From Myxococcales bacterium (lineage in GTDB: Bacteria; Myxococcota_A; Polyangia; Haliangiales; Haliangiaceae), in contig JAEUJY010000012.1 in the NCBI GenBank assembly GCA_016794525.1, positions 16,584 to 80,583 of the forward strand: a stretch of 64,000 bases of DNA. The letters are read 5' to 3'. How positions within the stretch are numbered: position 1 is the stretch's first letter; each line of letters opens with the position of its first letter. This document shows, in pieces, positions 28,134-38,251 of this stretch. The notes under the pieces are model-generated. The model was not told the origin of the DNA, ran no database searches, and was given only the letters and a program-made list of their open reading frames with translations. Both the position numbers and the translations under genes were made by a program.

Positions 28134-29384
28134 TCAGAACATCGGCGGCGGGCCCGGCGGGCCGCTGCTGCGGTTGCCGCCGCGGCTGCCGCCGTTGCCG
28201 GCGGCGGGCGCGGCGCGGGCCCGCGAGTCGGCGGTGATGATCGCGTCGCCCTCGGCCAGCCCGGCGCCGGTGATCACCGTCGAGGTGCCGTCGCTGAGGC
28301 CGGTGGTCACCGCGACGCGGACCGGCGCGCCGTCGCGCAGCACCCAGACGCCGGGGCTCGGGCGCGCGCCGCGGGCCGGCTTGTCCATCGTCGCCGTGGC
28401 CGGGCGGTAGCGCAGCGCCTTCACCGGCACCACCAGCGCGTCGGGCGCCTGGTCGACGACGAACGTCGCGGTCGCGGTCATGCCCGGGCGCAAGAGGCCG
28501 TCGGGGTTGGCGACCGACACCACCGCGTCGTAGGTGACGACGTTGTTGGTGGTGACGGCCTGGTTGCGGATCTGGCGCACCGCGCCGGCGAAGGTGCGAT
28601 CGGGGAACGCGTCGAACGCCAGCTCGACGCGCTGGCCGTCGGCGAGCTGGCTGACGTCGGCCTCGGCCACCGACGCGTGCAGCTCCATCCGCGCGAGGTC
28701 GCCGGCGATCACGAACAGCTCGGGCGCTTGCAGCGAGGCGGCGACGGTGTTGCCGGGGTCGACCGAGCGCGAGATCACGACGCCGGCGATCGGCGCGGTG
28801 ATCGTCGTGTACGTGAGGTTGGTCTCGGCGTTGCGCACCTGGGCCTGCGCCAGCACGATGCTGGCCTTGGCCGACGCGACCGCGGCGTCGGCGACCGCGG
28901 CCGCGGCCTGGGCGGCGTCGACGTCGGAGGCCGACACCGCGCCCGACGCGACCAGGCTGGCGGTGCGGGTCGCGGTGACGTGGGCGTTGGCGGCGGTGGC
29001 CTTGGCCCGCACCAGCTCGGCCTGCGCGGCCTGCAGCCGCGCGCGGGCCTGGGCGCGCTCGCCGGTCAGCACCTGGGGATCGAGGCGCGCGAGCACCTGG
29101 CCCTTGGTGACGCGATCGTTGTGGTCGACCAGCACCTCGATGACGCGGCCCGAGACCTGGCTGCCGACCGTCGAGATCTCGACCGGCGACAGCGTGCCCG
29201 ACGCGGTCACCGAGCGGACCAGCGTGGTGCGCGCGAGCGGCGTGGTGGTGTAGGTCAGCGGCGCGGCGCGCCCGTGCCAGCGCTGCCACCCGAGCCAGCC
29301 GGCGACGGCCGCGACGGCCAGCACCGCGAGCGTGACGAGCCGCCGGGTCGCGGAGGTGCGTGCGTAGGTTGGATGCGAGGCCAT
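28134..29384 (-). CDS. MacA-type periplasmic adaptor (HlyD/RND family)
   Basis: The product is 416 residues. An N-terminal membrane anchor (about 16-33) is followed by a lipoyl half-motif (SQVSGRVIEVLVDHNDRVTKGQ), a long Ala-rich coiled-coil hairpin (about 105-190), the second lipoyl half (TTITAPIAGVVISRSVDPGNTV) and beta-barrel and membrane-proximal domains to about 375. The C-terminus is Gly/Pro-rich. The adaptor bridges the inner-membrane MacB-like complex to the TolC-like outer-membrane channel. The ATG at 29384 has no clear Shine-Dalgarno. A sigma-54-like element ends 13 nt upstream, so the mRNA would be almost leaderless. A CCTGCAG array lies at 29452-29479. Confidence 0.93.
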   Translation of the reverse strand: MASHPTYARTSATRRLVTLAVLAVAAVAGWLGWQRWHGRAAPLTYTTTPLARTTLVRSVTASGTLSPVEISTVGSQVSGRVIEVLVDHNDRVTKGQVLARLDPQVLTGERAQARARLQAAQAELVRAKATAANAHVTATRTASLVASGAVSASDVDAAQAAAAVADAAVASAKASIVLAQAQVRNAETNLTYTTITAPIAGVVISRSVDPGNTVAASLQAPELFVIAGDLARMELHASVAEADVSQLADGQRVELAFDAFPDRTFAGAVRQIRNQAVTTNNVVTYDAVVSVANPDGLLRPGMTATATFVVDQAPDALVVPVKALRYRPATATMDKPARGARPSPGVWVLRDGAPVRVAVTTGLSDGTSTVITGAGLAEGDAIITADSRARAAPAAGNGGSRGGNRSSGPPGPPPMF

Positions 29385-29396
29385 GCCTCGCGGAGT

Positions 29397-29412
29397 TGCA
29401 AGCGTCGCGCCC
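29397..29412 (-). promoter_or_regulatory. Sigma-54-type promoter of the macA-like operon
   Basis: GGGCGCGACGCTTGCA has GG at 29411-29410 and GC at 29399-29398, the exact sigma-54 spacing, with a full TTGCA. The -12 C is 14 nt before the ATG. The tolC element shares GGCGCGNCGCTTGCA with it. Confidence 0.6.
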
Positions 29413-29451
29413 GTCGACGATCGCCGTCGTGTCGCGCGGTTGCGGGGCCGG

Positions 29452-29479
29452 CCTGCAGCTCCTGCAGGCCGACCTGCAG
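29452..29479. promoter_or_regulatory. Array of three CCTGCAG sites upstream of macA-like gene
   Basis: CCTGCAG occurs at 29452, 29461 and 29473, the middle copy extending to the palindrome CCTGCAGG. The array lies 66-93 nt upstream of the predicted macA start point. A second array of the same heptamer lies in the sensor-kinase/tolC intergenic region, suggesting binding sites for the NtrC-type regulator. Confidence 0.5.
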
Positions 29480-29492
29480 CGTGGCCCGCGGG

Positions 29493-30835
29493 CTACTCGA
29501 TGCCGTAACGCTTGAGCTTGTCGTAGAGCGTGCGCTCGGCGATGCCCAGCACCTCGGCGGCCTTGCGGCGGTTGCCGGCCACCGAGGTCAGCGCGGCGAC
29601 GATCGCGTCGCGCTCGAGCTCGACCAGCGGCCGCGCGGCGGCGAGCGGCGGCGCCGCGTCGACCGCGGCCGGCGGCGGCGCGCTGGCCTCGAGCCACACG
29701 TCGCTGGCGCCGATCACGTCGCGCTCGGCCAGGATCGCCGCGCGCTCGAGCGTGTTGGCCAGCTCGCGCACGTTGCCCGGCCAGTGCCACGCGACCAGCC
29801 GCGCCTCGGCGTCGGCGCCGAGCGTCAGCACCCGGCCGCGCACGCTGGGGCCGATGCGCGCGAGCAGCGCGCGGGCCAGCGGCACCAGATCGCCCTTGCG
29901 CTCGCGCAGCGGCGGCAGGCGGATCGGGAACACCGCCAGGCGGTGGTACAGGTCCTCGCGGAACCGGCCGCCGGCCATCATCGCGCCGAGGTCGCGGTTG
30001 GTCGCGGCGATCCAGCGCACGTCGACGTCGAGGCTGCGGGTGCCGCCCAGCCGCTCGAACCGCCGCTCCTGGAGCACCCGCAACAGCTTGGCCTGCAGCT
30101 CGAGCTTGAGCTCGCCGATCTCGTCGAGGAAGAACGAGCCGCCGTCGGCCAGCTCGATCTTGCCGCGGCGGCGCTCGACCGCGCCGGTGAAGGCGCCGCG
30201 CTCGTGGCCGAACAGCTCGCTCTCGAGCAGGTTCTCGGCCAGCGCCGCGCCGTTGATGGCCAGGAACGGCCGGGCGCGGCGATCGCTGCGGGCGTGGATC
30301 GCGCGGGCCGCGACCTCCTTGCCGGTGCCGGTCTCGCCGAGCAACAGCACGCTGGCGCTGGTGCGCGCGACCTTCTCGATCGCCGACACCACCGGGGCCA
30401 TCGCCGGATCGCCGTAGGTCAGCGGCGGCAGGCTGTCGTCGGCGCTGGCGCCGGCCTTGGCGTCGAGCAGCCGGCGCCGCTCGAGCGCGCGCTCGACGAC
30501 CAGGCGCAGCTCGTCGGGGCCGCCCAGCGGCTTCTGCAGGTAGTCGAACGCGCCCAGCTTCATCGCCGCGACCGCGGTGTCGACCGCGCCGAACGCGGTC
30601 ATGACGATCACCTCGACCTCGGGCTGCTCGGCCTTGAGCTTCTTGACCAGCGTCAGGCCATCGACGTGGGGCATGCGCAGGTCGGTGACGACCAGATCGA
30701 AGCCGCGCTCGTCGAGCTTCTTGCTCGCGACCCGGCCGTCCTCGGCCTCGACGACGTCGTGGCCGTCGAGGCGCAGGCTGTCGCCCACGAACTCGCGCAG
30801 GCCGGGCTCGTCGTCGACGACCAGGATCCGCGCCA

Positions 30836-30836
<1 letters not shown>
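29493..30836 (-). CDS. NtrC-family sigma-54-dependent response regulator
   Basis: The product is 447 residues. The receiver domain (1-118) has the acidic pair D8/D9, phospho-acceptor D52 (VVTDLRMP) and Lys in LQKPL. The AAA+ domain (about 140-365) has Walker A GETGTGKE, the sigma-54 contact loop GAFTGA and Walker [11 protein letters not shown] Fis-type HTH closes the protein ([21 protein letters not shown]). The architecture is that of ZraR, AtoC and NtrC. It overlaps the sensor-kinase stop by one base (TGATG), so the two form a two-component operon. Likely targets are the sigma-54-type promoters of this locus. Its own stop lies beside the macA upstream array, which therefore sits just past its 3' end. 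Confidence 0.96.
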
Positions 30837-32101
<1,265 letters not shown>

Positions 32102-32113
32102 TGTATCCCCCTG

Positions 32114-32129
32114 AGCAAGCGGCGAGCCA
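32114..32129 (-). promoter_or_regulatory. Sigma-54-type promoter of the sensor-kinase operon
   Basis: TGGCTCGCCGCTTGCT matches the sigma-54 consensus at every strongly conserved base (TGGC, then TTGCT) with the exact GG-to-GC spacing. The -12 C at 32115 lies 14 nt before the GTG at 32101. The Shine-Dalgarno of the kinase falls between the two, which argues that another start point may also be used. Confidence 0.55.
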
Positions 32130-32167
32130 GCGCCGGGGCTGGCGCGGCGCCCGCGGCGCGGGGCGGT

Positions 32168-32201
32168 CCTGCGAAACCTGCAGGTCCTGCAGCGCCTGCA
32201 G
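32168..32201. promoter_or_regulatory. Nine-bp-phased CCTGCAG array between sensor kinase and tolC-like gene
   Basis: Perfect CCTGCAG copies at 32177, 32186 and 32195 and an imperfect copy (CCTGCGA) at 32168 recur every 9 bp. The array lies between two divergent sigma-54-like promoters. It matches the array upstream of the macA-like gene and is the best candidate operator for the NtrC-type regulator. Confidence 0.55.
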
Positions 32202-32213
32202 CCAGCCGGCGCG

Positions 32214-32229
32214 CGGCGCGTCGCTTGCA
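32214..32229 (+). promoter_or_regulatory. Sigma-54-type promoter of the tolC-like gene
   Basis: CGGCGCGTCGCTTGCA has GG at 32215-32216 and GC at 32227-32228, the exact sigma-54 spacing. The -12 C is 14 nt before the ATG at 32242, as in the macA and sensor-kinase promoters. Confidence 0.6.
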
Positions 32230-32241
32230 GTGCGTCGGCGC

Positions 32242-33666
32242 ATGCGACCGCGCAGCTTGCTCTCGTTGATGTTGGTGTCCGGACTCGTACAGTCGGCGTG
32301 CGCTGGCGGACAGCGACCCGAACCGCGCACGCCGATCGCCGCCCTCGGCCAGTTCTCGACGTCGGGCGGCCGCCCGGCGCCGCCGCGGTTCTGGACCGCG
32401 TTCGGCGATCCCGCGCTCGACGCGCTGATCGAGCAGGCGCTGGTCGACGGCTTCGACGTGCCGATGGCGTGGGCGCGGCTGCGCCAGGCCGACGCCGCGG
32501 CGCGCGCCGCCGGGGCCGCGCGCTACCCCAGCGTCGACGCCAGCGTCGGCGGCGGCGCGTCGGCCACCGGGTTCGACGGCGCGTCGACTCGCACCAGCGT
32601 CTCGGTGGGCGTCGCCGCCAGCTACGAGCTCGACCTGTGGGGCGGCGTGGCCGCGAGCCGCGACGCCGCCGGGTGGTCGGCGCACGCCGCGCGCGCCGAC
32701 GTCGACGCCGCGGCGATCACCGTCGCGGCGCAGCTCGCGACCGCGTGGTACCGCCGCGCGACCGCGGTCGCCGAGGTGGCGTTGCTCGAGCAGGACCTGG
32801 CCACCAGCGAGGCGACGCTGGCGCTGGTCGCGGCCCGGGTCGGCGGCGGCGTCGCCCCCGACAGCGATCGCCTGCGGCAGACCCAGGCGGTCGAGGCGCT
32901 GCGCGGTCAGCTCGCCGTCGCGCGCGCCGCGGTGCGCACGCAGGAGCACGCGATCAACGCGCTGCGCGGCGCGGTCCCCGACGCCGCGCTGCCCGCGGCG
33001 ACCGCGGTGCCGACGCTGCCGGCGCTGCCCGCGACCGGCGTGCCGGCGACGATCCTCGGCCAGCGCCCCGACGTCGCCGCGGCGTGGGCGCGCGTCGAGG
33101 CCGCCGATCGCACGGTGGCGCAGGCGGTGGCCGAGCGTTACCCGCGGGTGTCGCTGTCGGCGAGCCTGGCCTCGACCGGCCAGCTCGAGGGCTGGCTGGC
33201 CAACCTCGCGGCCAACCTGGTCGCGCCGCTGTTCGACGGCGGCAGCCGGGCCGCGGCGGTCGATCGCGCGCGCGGCGGCGTCGACCTCGCGCTCCTGTCG
33301 TACAAGCAGGCGGTCGTCGCGGCGGCGGTCGAGGTCGAGGACGCGCTGGTCGACGAGGCGGCCCAGGCCGCGCTGGTGGCCAGCCTCGATCGCCAGCTCG
33401 CGCTGGCCGCGGCGACGCTGACCGCGGTGCGCGAGCAGTACGTCGCCGGCGCCACCGACCAGCTCCACGTGCTCGCCGCCGAGCAGAGCTACCAGGGCGT
33501 CGCCCGCGCGCGGCTCAGCGCCGCGACCCAGGCGGTCTACGCGCGGATCGCGCTGTACCGCGCGCTGGCCGGGCCGTTCCCGCTGGCCGCACCGGCGGAA
33601 CCTGCAGTCGGCACGCGGAACCCGCAGCCCGCCGCCGCGCCGGCGGTCGAGCCGTCGCGGGGATAG
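32242..33666 (+). CDS. TolC/NodT-family outer-membrane efflux lipoprotein
   Basis: The product is 474 residues. From the ATG at 32242 the N-terminus is a lipoprotein signal ([20 protein letters not shown]); a GTG at 32230 would add four residues. The NodT/OprM family is shown by [18 protein letters not shown], the SYELDLWGG block, [20 protein letters not shown] (GxRPD) and [15 protein letters not shown]. The two outer-membrane-efflux repeats span about 50-235 and 255-440, with long Ala-rich helices for the periplasmic tunnel. It would complete the MacAB-type pump. A sigma-54-like element ends 13 nt upstream; no Shine-Dalgarno is seen, which fits a leaderless transcript. The sensor kinase is divergent. 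Confidence 0.94.
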   Translation: MRPRSLLSLMLVSGLVQSACAGGQRPEPRTPIAALGQFSTSGGRPAPPRFWTAFGDPALDALIEQALVDGFDVPMAWARLRQADAAARAAGAARYPSVDASVGGGASATGFDGASTRTSVSVGVAASYELDLWGGVAASRDAAGWSAHAARADVDAAAITVAAQLATAWYRRATAVAEVALLEQDLATSEATLALVAARVGGGVAPDSDRLRQTQAVEALRGQLAVARAAVRTQEHAINALRGAVPDAALPAATAVPTLPALPATGVPATILGQRPDVAAAWARVEAADRTVAQAVAERYPRVSLSASLASTGQLEGWLANLAANLVAPLFDGGSRAAAVDRARGGVDLALLSYKQAVVAAAVEVEDALVDEAAQAALVASLDRQLALAAATLTAVREQYVAGATDQLHVLAAEQSYQGVARARLSAATQAVYARIALYRALAGPFPLAAPAEPAVGTRNPQPAAAPAVEPSRG

Positions 33667-33669
33667 CGC

Positions 33670-33685
33670 TGGCGCGGCGGGTGCA
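33670..33685 (+). promoter_or_regulatory. Sigma-54-like promoter of the EF-hand lipoprotein gene
   Basis: TGGCGCGGCGGGTGCA has the -24 TGGC and a near-consensus -12 (GTGC for TTGC) with exact spacing. The predicted start near 33696 leaves a 17-nt leader that contains AAGGAGG, so here the mRNA would have a normal ribosome binding site. Confidence 0.45.
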
Positions 33686-33712
33686 ATCACCGGCGGCGTC
33701 AAGGAGGTCACG

Positions 33713-34258
33713 ATGTCCCGCTCGATGTTGTCCACGCTCGCCCTGGCCGCGACCCTGCTGGCCGGCGCCTGCACCGAAGACGCCGCGCCGACCACCGGCG
33801 CCAGCAGCCGGCTGGCGCCCGACGAACCCGCCGCGCGGCACCGCGGCCACCGCGATCGCGGCGACCGCCCCGCCCCCGCCGACCGCGCCGAGCTGGAGGC
33901 GCGGCGCGAGGCGCACCACCAGGCGATGCTCGATCGCTTCGACGCCGACCACGACGGGGCGCTGTCGGCCGACGAGCGCGCCGCCGCGCACCTGGCGCGG
34001 GTGACCGAGCTGATCGCGAAGCTCGACACCGACGGCGACGGCGCGCTGTCGGCGACCGAGTTCGCGGCCCGGCCCGGCCCTGGCCGTCACCGCGGCCCCG
34101 ACTTCGCGACGATCGACGCCGATCACGACGGCGCGATCAGCGCGGCCGAGCTGGCCGCGGTGCGCCCGCCGGGGCCGCCGCCGGGTGGGCCGCCGGGCGG
34201 ACCGCCCGATGGCGACGACGATCGCCCGCCGCCGCCCGACGAGGCCGCGCCCGAGTGA
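33713..34258 (+). CDS. EF-hand lipoprotein, His/Pro-rich
   Basis: The product is 181 residues with a lipoprotein signal (MSRSMLSTLALAATLLAGAC) and a strong AAGGAGG site 5 nt before the ATG. Three canonical 12-residue calcium loops are visible: DADHDGALSADE (77-88), DTDGDGALSATE (105-116) and DADHDGAISAAE (135-146). Between the signal and the first loop is an RHRGHRDRGDR stretch that could bind metal, and the C-terminus is Pro/Gly/Asp-rich. The gene follows the tolC-like gene by 46 nt. In position and cell address it resembles ZraP, the periplasmic partner of ZraSR, but it is unrelated in fold. A role in calcium or metal sensing at the envelope is inference. Confidence 0.88.
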   Translation: MSRSMLSTLALAATLLAGACTEDAAPTTGASSRLAPDEPAARHRGHRDRGDRPAPADRAELEARREAHHQAMLDRFDADHDGALSADERAAAHLARVTELIAKLDTDGDGALSATEFAARPGPGRHRGPDFATIDADHDGAISAAELAAVRPPGPPPGGPPGGPPDGDDDRPPPPDEAAPE

Positions 34259-34273
34259 GCGCCGGCGGCGCGG

Positions 34274-35902
34274 TCAGGCCTTGCCGGCCAGGAGCGCGCG
34301 GCCGACCACCTTGAGCGCCAGGATCGGGCGCACGCCCTCGAAGATCGGCAGCACCAGCGCGTCGACGACGTAGCGGCTGATGGCGTACTCCTCGGCGTAG
34401 CCCCAGCCGCCGTGCAGCACCTGCCCGAGCTGGGTGATCTCGACCGCCGCGTCGCACGCGAACAGCTTGGCCTGGGCCGCCAGCGGCGCGGCGGCGCGCT
34501 CGTCGGCGTCCATCGCCAGCGCCGCCTCGTAGGTGATCGCGCGCGCGGCGGCCAGCCGGCACGCCATCCGGCCCAACTGGTACTGGGTCAGCGGGTAGTC
34601 GATGATCGGCTTGCCGAACTGGCCACGCGCGACGACGTACTCGGCGGTCTTCTCGAGCGCAGCCTGGGCCACGCCGCACGCGCGCCCGCCGGTCTGCAGG
34701 CGGCCCGCGGCGAAGCCGGCCATCTGCAGGTAGAAGCCGCGGCCGAGACCGTCGCGCTCGCCGACGAGATTGGCGGCGGGGACGAACCAGTCGTCGAACG
34801 CCAGCGTGAACGAGTGCATGCCGCGGTAGCCCGGGGTGCGATCGGCCTTGCCGGTGAGCTGGCCGCCGCCCGGCTGACGCGCGCTGAACTCGTGGCCGTC
34901 GAAGCGCGGCTTCTCGACGATGAACAGGGACAGGCCCTTGGCGCCCTTGGCCGGATCGGGATCGGTGCGCGCCAGCACGGCGATCACGTCGGCGCGCCCG
35001 GCGAACGTGCACCACGCCTTGGCGCCGGTGATCGCGTAGCCGGCGACGCCGTCGACGGTGGCCGGGGTCGCGCGGCACGCGACCGCCGCGACGTCGGAGC
35101 CGACGTTGGGCTCGGTGACCGAGATCGCGACCATGATCTCGCCGGCGGCGATCCGCGGCAGCCACGCGCGCTTCTGGGCGTCGGTGCCGCCGGCGAGCAA
35201 CGCCTTGGCCAGGATCTCGGGGCGGGTGATGAGCGATCCGGCGCTGGCCAGCGACGCCCGCGACAGCTCCTCGGTGGTGAGGATCATCGCCAGGTTGCCC
35301 AGCTCGTGGCCCCCGAACGCCTCGGGCACCGACAGCCCGAAGTAGCCGAGCTCGGCCATCGCCGCGATGAAGCGATCGGGCACCAGCTCGTCGGTGCGGT
35401 GGATGTGCTCGGCCTGCGGCGCCACCTCGCGGTCGGCGAACTGCCGCACGCTCGCGCGCACCTCGGCCAGCGTCGCGTCGAGCGGCCACGGGTTCTTGCC
35501 CTTCGACGCCGCGACCGCCTGGCCGATCGCGCGCACCGCGTCCTCGCGGCCCAGCCGCGCCAGCGCCGCGCGCTCGTCGGCGGTGTACGCCGGGTCGGGC
35601 AGGCCGAGCTCGCCGGCGATCGGGTCGAGGCGCTCGCGCGCGCTGCGCGCCAGCTCGGCGATCGCGACCTGCGCCGGGGCGACGAACGCCGCGTCGGCGC
35701 GCGGGTGCGCCGCCAGCGCGGTGAGCAGCGAGCGCGCGACCCGCGCGTCGGTCGCCGCCGACGCGACCTTCTCGACGACGACCTGGTGCTCGTCGATGCG
35801 CTCACCGCCGGCGGTGAGGGTGGTGGCGGCGGCGAGCGCCTGGGCGGCCAGGCGCTCGAGGGCCGCGGCGACGGTGCGGACGTCATCGGCAGGCGTGGAC
35901 AT
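34274..35902 (-). CDS. Acyl-CoA dehydrogenase with extra N-terminal helical domain
   Basis: The product is 542 residues from the ATG at 35902; the frame extends 13 codons upstream without a better start. The first ~150 residues are a helical Ala-rich extension absent from short-chain enzymes. The acyl-CoA dehydrogenase body follows: ELGYFGLSVPEAFGGHEL, ISVTEPNVGSDVA, ITGAKAWCTFAG, then the C-terminal bundle with YVVARGQFGKPIIDYPL and HGGWGYAEEYAISRYV. The presumed catalytic base is Glu522 in LPIFEGVRP, the standard position. It oxidises an acyl-CoA thioester with FAD; the chain specificity is not readable. It converges with the EF-hand gene (15-nt gap). Confidence 0.93.
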   Translation of the reverse strand: MSTPADDVRTVAAALERLAAQALAAATTLTAGGERIDEHQVVVEKVASAATDARVARSLLTALAAHPRADAAFVAPAQVAIAELARSARERLDPIAGELGLPDPAYTADERAALARLGREDAVRAIGQAVAASKGKNPWPLDATLAEVRASVRQFADREVAPQAEHIHRTDELVPDRFIAAMAELGYFGLSVPEAFGGHELGNLAMILTTEELSRASLASAGSLITRPEILAKALLAGGTDAQKRAWLPRIAAGEIMVAISVTEPNVGSDVAAVACRATPATVDGVAGYAITGAKAWCTFAGRADVIAVLARTDPDPAKGAKGLSLFIVEKPRFDGHEFSARQPGGGQLTGKADRTPGYRGMHSFTLAFDDWFVPAANLVGERDGLGRGFYLQMAGFAAGRLQTGGRACGVAQAALEKTAEYVVARGQFGKPIIDYPLTQYQLGRMACRLAAARAITYEAALAMDADERAAAPLAAQAKLFACDAAVEITQLGQVLHGGWGYAEEYAISRYVVDALVLPIFEGVRPILALKVVGRALLAGKA

Positions 35903-36007
35903 CGGCAGCAGCCTACTCGTTCTGACGCAGCGTGACATCACGAAGCCGCGTCACCGGGGCGCGGCGAGGTGTCCGGGGATCGGGTAGCGTGAGGGTGGAG
36001 ACCACCC

Positions 36008-36349
36008 ATGACCAAGCTCGCCTTCGCGTTCGCCCTGCTCGCCTCCGCCTCGATCGCCCGCGCCGACGCGCCCGAGCACGTGATCAACGACGCGGCCCAG
36101 ACCGTCACCGTCGACTGCGGCGACGGCGGCAAGGTCGTCGTCAACGGCTCGAGCAACAACGTCACCGTGACCGGCGGCTGCGCCAAGGTGGCGGTCAACG
36201 GCAGCGCGAACAACGTCGCGATCGACGCCGCCGACAAGATCGCGGTCACCGGCAGCGGCAACCACGTGACCTACAAGAAGGGCTTCACCAAGAAGTCGCC
36301 CAAGGTCGCGCGCACCGGCGTCGGCAACAAGGTCAGCCGCGCGAAGTAG
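36008..36349 (+). CDS. Secreted DUF3060 protein
   Basis: The product is 113 residues. A Sec signal (MTKLAFAFALLASASIARA) is followed by a right-handed repeat-like beta structure typical of DUF3060: VTVDCGDGGKVVVNGSSNNV, VTGGCAKVAVNGSANNV and IAVTGSGNHVTYKKG, each with N-G-S/x-x-N-N-V turns. One Cys pair may form a disulfide. The function of the family is unknown; members are small exported or membrane-anchored proteins. A GGTGGAG site precedes the ATG. Its last 17 nt overlap the 3' end of the convergent phosphatase gene. Confidence 0.9.
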   Translation: MTKLAFAFALLASASIARADAPEHVINDAAQTVTVDCGDGGKVVVNGSSNNVTVTGGCAKVAVNGSANNVAIDAADKIAVTGSGNHVTYKKGFTKKSPKVARTGVGNKVSRAK

Positions 36350-36806
36350 GCGGCGGGAACGCGGCGAGGATGCCGCGGCAGGCTTCCAGGCAGACGTCGA
36401 AGACCTGGTCGAACGCGGCCTGATCGCCGTAGTACGGGTCGGGGACCTCGGCTTCGGGCGGCGCGGCCGGGTCGAAGCTGCGCGCCAGGCGGATGCGGTC
36501 GCGGAATTCAGGCGGTGCAAGATTGGTGAGGGCGCGTGCGACGGGAACGTCGACCGCGAGCACCAGATCGTAGCGAGCGAAGTCGGCGCGGGTGAACTGG
36601 CGGCCGAGGTGATCCAGCGTCACCCCACGACGACGCGCAGTTGCGACCGCGCGCGGGTCGGGCGGCTCGTCGACGTGCCAGCGCCCGGTGCCCGCGCTTT
36701 CGACCTCGATGTCGGTGCGCCGCGCTTCGCGCAACAGATGTCGGAGGATTCCCTCTGCCGTCGGTGACCGACAGATGTTGCCGAGGCAGACGAACACCAG
36801 GCGCAT
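36333..36806 (-). CDS. Low-molecular-weight protein-tyrosine phosphatase
   Basis: The product is 157 residues, the usual length. The P-loop is at the N-terminus: VFVCLGNICRSPTAE with nucleophile Cys7, Cys12, Arg13 and Ser14. The general-acid loop is VPDPYYGD near residue 125. I use the ATG at 36806, because the frame runs on upstream but the fold starts here. It dephosphorylates protein tyrosine residues and often pairs with tyrosine kinases of polysaccharide export; none is adjacent. Its 3' end overlaps the convergent DUF3060 gene. Confidence 0.95.
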   Translation of the reverse strand: MRLVFVCLGNICRSPTAEGILRHLLREARRTDIEVESAGTGRWHVDEPPDPRAVATARRRGVTLDHLGRQFTRADFARYDLVLAVDVPVARALTNLAPPEFRDRIRLARSFDPAAPPEAEVPDPYYGDQAAFDQVFDVCLEACRGILAAFPPPTSRG

Positions 36807-36849
36807 GGCGGACGAGCGCGATCGTGTACCATGGCCCCGAGAGGATCCG

Positions 36850-38202
36850 ATGCGGCACCTGCTGTCTCTGTGCATGTTCGGACTGGTCGCCGCGTGCTCG
36901 TTCACGCCCAACGGCGCGACCGGCGCGATCGACGCTCCGCCGGCGGACGGCGCCGAGGTCGACGGCGTGGTGGCCGACGCCAGCGACGACGCGACCGGCA
37001 TCGACGCCGCGACGATCGACGCCGCGACGATCGACGCCGCGCTGCCCATCGACGCGGCGATCATCGACGCGCCCGACATCGACGCCCCGCCGCCGATCGA
37101 CGCGGCGATCGACGCGCCGCCGATCGACGCCCCGCCGCCGGTGGTGATCGCGTACCTCACGCCCGCCGACGCCACCGTCGGGACCGGCGACCTGACGATC
37201 ACGACCAACACGCTCAACACCGACACGCTGGCGTTCACCGGCGCGATCACGCTGCCGAGCGGCGTCACGCTCACCTCCGGCACCCAGACCAGCGGCGGCG
37301 CGGTCGCCGTGCTCCACGTCCGCAACCTGGTCGTGAGCGGCACGCTGTCGGTGCGCGGCAGCCGACCGCTGGCCATCGTCGCCGGCGGCACCGTCTCGAT
37401 CAGCGGCACCATCGACGCCGGCGCCGAGAGCGCGCGGCCGGGCGGTGGCGGCTTCGGCGGTGGCATGGGGCCGACGCTCGGCACCGCCGGCGCCAGCAAC
37501 GGCAGCAGCGACGCCGGCGGCGGCGGCGGCGGCCACGGCACCGCCGGCGAGCGCGGCGGCAACGTCGGCGGCGCGGCCTCGAGCGCCGTGAACGGCGGCG
37601 GCGGCGGCGCGGCGATCGGCCCCGGCATCCCGACCGAGCTGCGCGGCGGCTCGGGCGGCGGCGCCGGCCCTCGCACGTGCACCACGCCGGCCCGCGGCGG
37701 CGGCGGCGGCGGCGCGGTGTTCGTCTACGCCGCGACGTCGATCTCGATCACCGGCGCGATCAACGCCGGCGGCGGCGGCGGCTCCACCGGCGCCGGCTGC
37801 TCCGGGTCCAACGGCGGCAGCGGCGGCGGCGCCGGCGGCCAGATCGATCTGCAGGCGCCGGCGATCACCGGCGTCGGCATCCTCGCCGCGAACGGCGGCG
37901 GCGGCTCGGGCGCCGAGGGCGCGAACACCGGCAACGCCGGCAACCCCGGCCAGAACGGCGCCGCGGCGCTGAGCGGCGCCGCGGGCGGCACCGGCGGCAC
38001 CGGCACGCCGACCGGCACCACCGGCGGCACCGGCGGCTTCCTCGGCGTCGCGCCCACCACCGGCGGCGACCTCGCGGTCAACGGCAACACCGGCGGCGGC
38101 GGCGGCGGGGCCGGCGTGATCGTGCTGCGCTACCAGGGCAGCCTGCCGACGACCGACGCGGTCATGATCAGCCCGACGCCGGCACGGCGCACGACCTACT
38201 GA
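36850..38202 (+). CDS. Glycine-rich lipoprotein with IDA-repeat linker (paralogue 1)
   Basis: The product is 450 residues with a lipoprotein signal (MRHLLSLCMFGLVAAC) and an AGAGGA site before the ATG. Residues about 27-100 are a linker of I-D-A units (IDAATIDAATIDAALPIDAA and variants), encoded by ATCGACGCC-type DNA repeats. A beta-helix-like region follows with AVAVLHVRNLVVSGTLSVRG and GGTVSISGTIDAGA, then Gly-rich stretches of three to eight Gly alternating with ISITGAINAGGGG units. It ends VIVLRYQG near 430. The pattern is shared with the next gene and with myxobacterial surface proteins. An adhesin or matrix role is likely but unproven. It diverges from the phosphatase gene (43-nt gap). 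Confidence 0.8.
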   Translation: MRHLLSLCMFGLVAACSFTPNGATGAIDAPPADGAEVDGVVADASDDATGIDAATIDAATIDAALPIDAAIIDAPDIDAPPPIDAAIDAPPIDAPPPVVIAYLTPADATVGTGDLTITTNTLNTDTLAFTGAITLPSGVTLTSGTQTSGGAVAVLHVRNLVVSGTLSVRGSRPLAIVAGGTVSISGTIDAGAESARPGGGGFGGGMGPTLGTAGASNGSSDAGGGGGGHGTAGERGGNVGGAASSAVNGGGGGAAIGPGIPTELRGGSGGGAGPRTCTTPARGGGGGGAVFVYAATSISITGAINAGGGGGSTGAGCSGSNGGSGGGAGGQIDLQAPAITGVGILAANGGGGSGAEGANTGNAGNPGQNGAAALSGAAGGTGGTGTPTGTTGGTGGFLGVAPTTGGDLAVNGNTGGGGGGAGVIVLRYQGSLPTTDAVMISPTPARRTTY

Positions 38203-38251
38203 CCCGGCGGCTGGTCGCCATCGCCTCCCCTCCCCGATCGCGAGTCCTTCG

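Noticed and set aside
33598..33610. Extra CCTGCAG in the 3' end of the tolC-like gene
   Set aside because: A single isolated copy within coding sequence; no array or promoter beside it.
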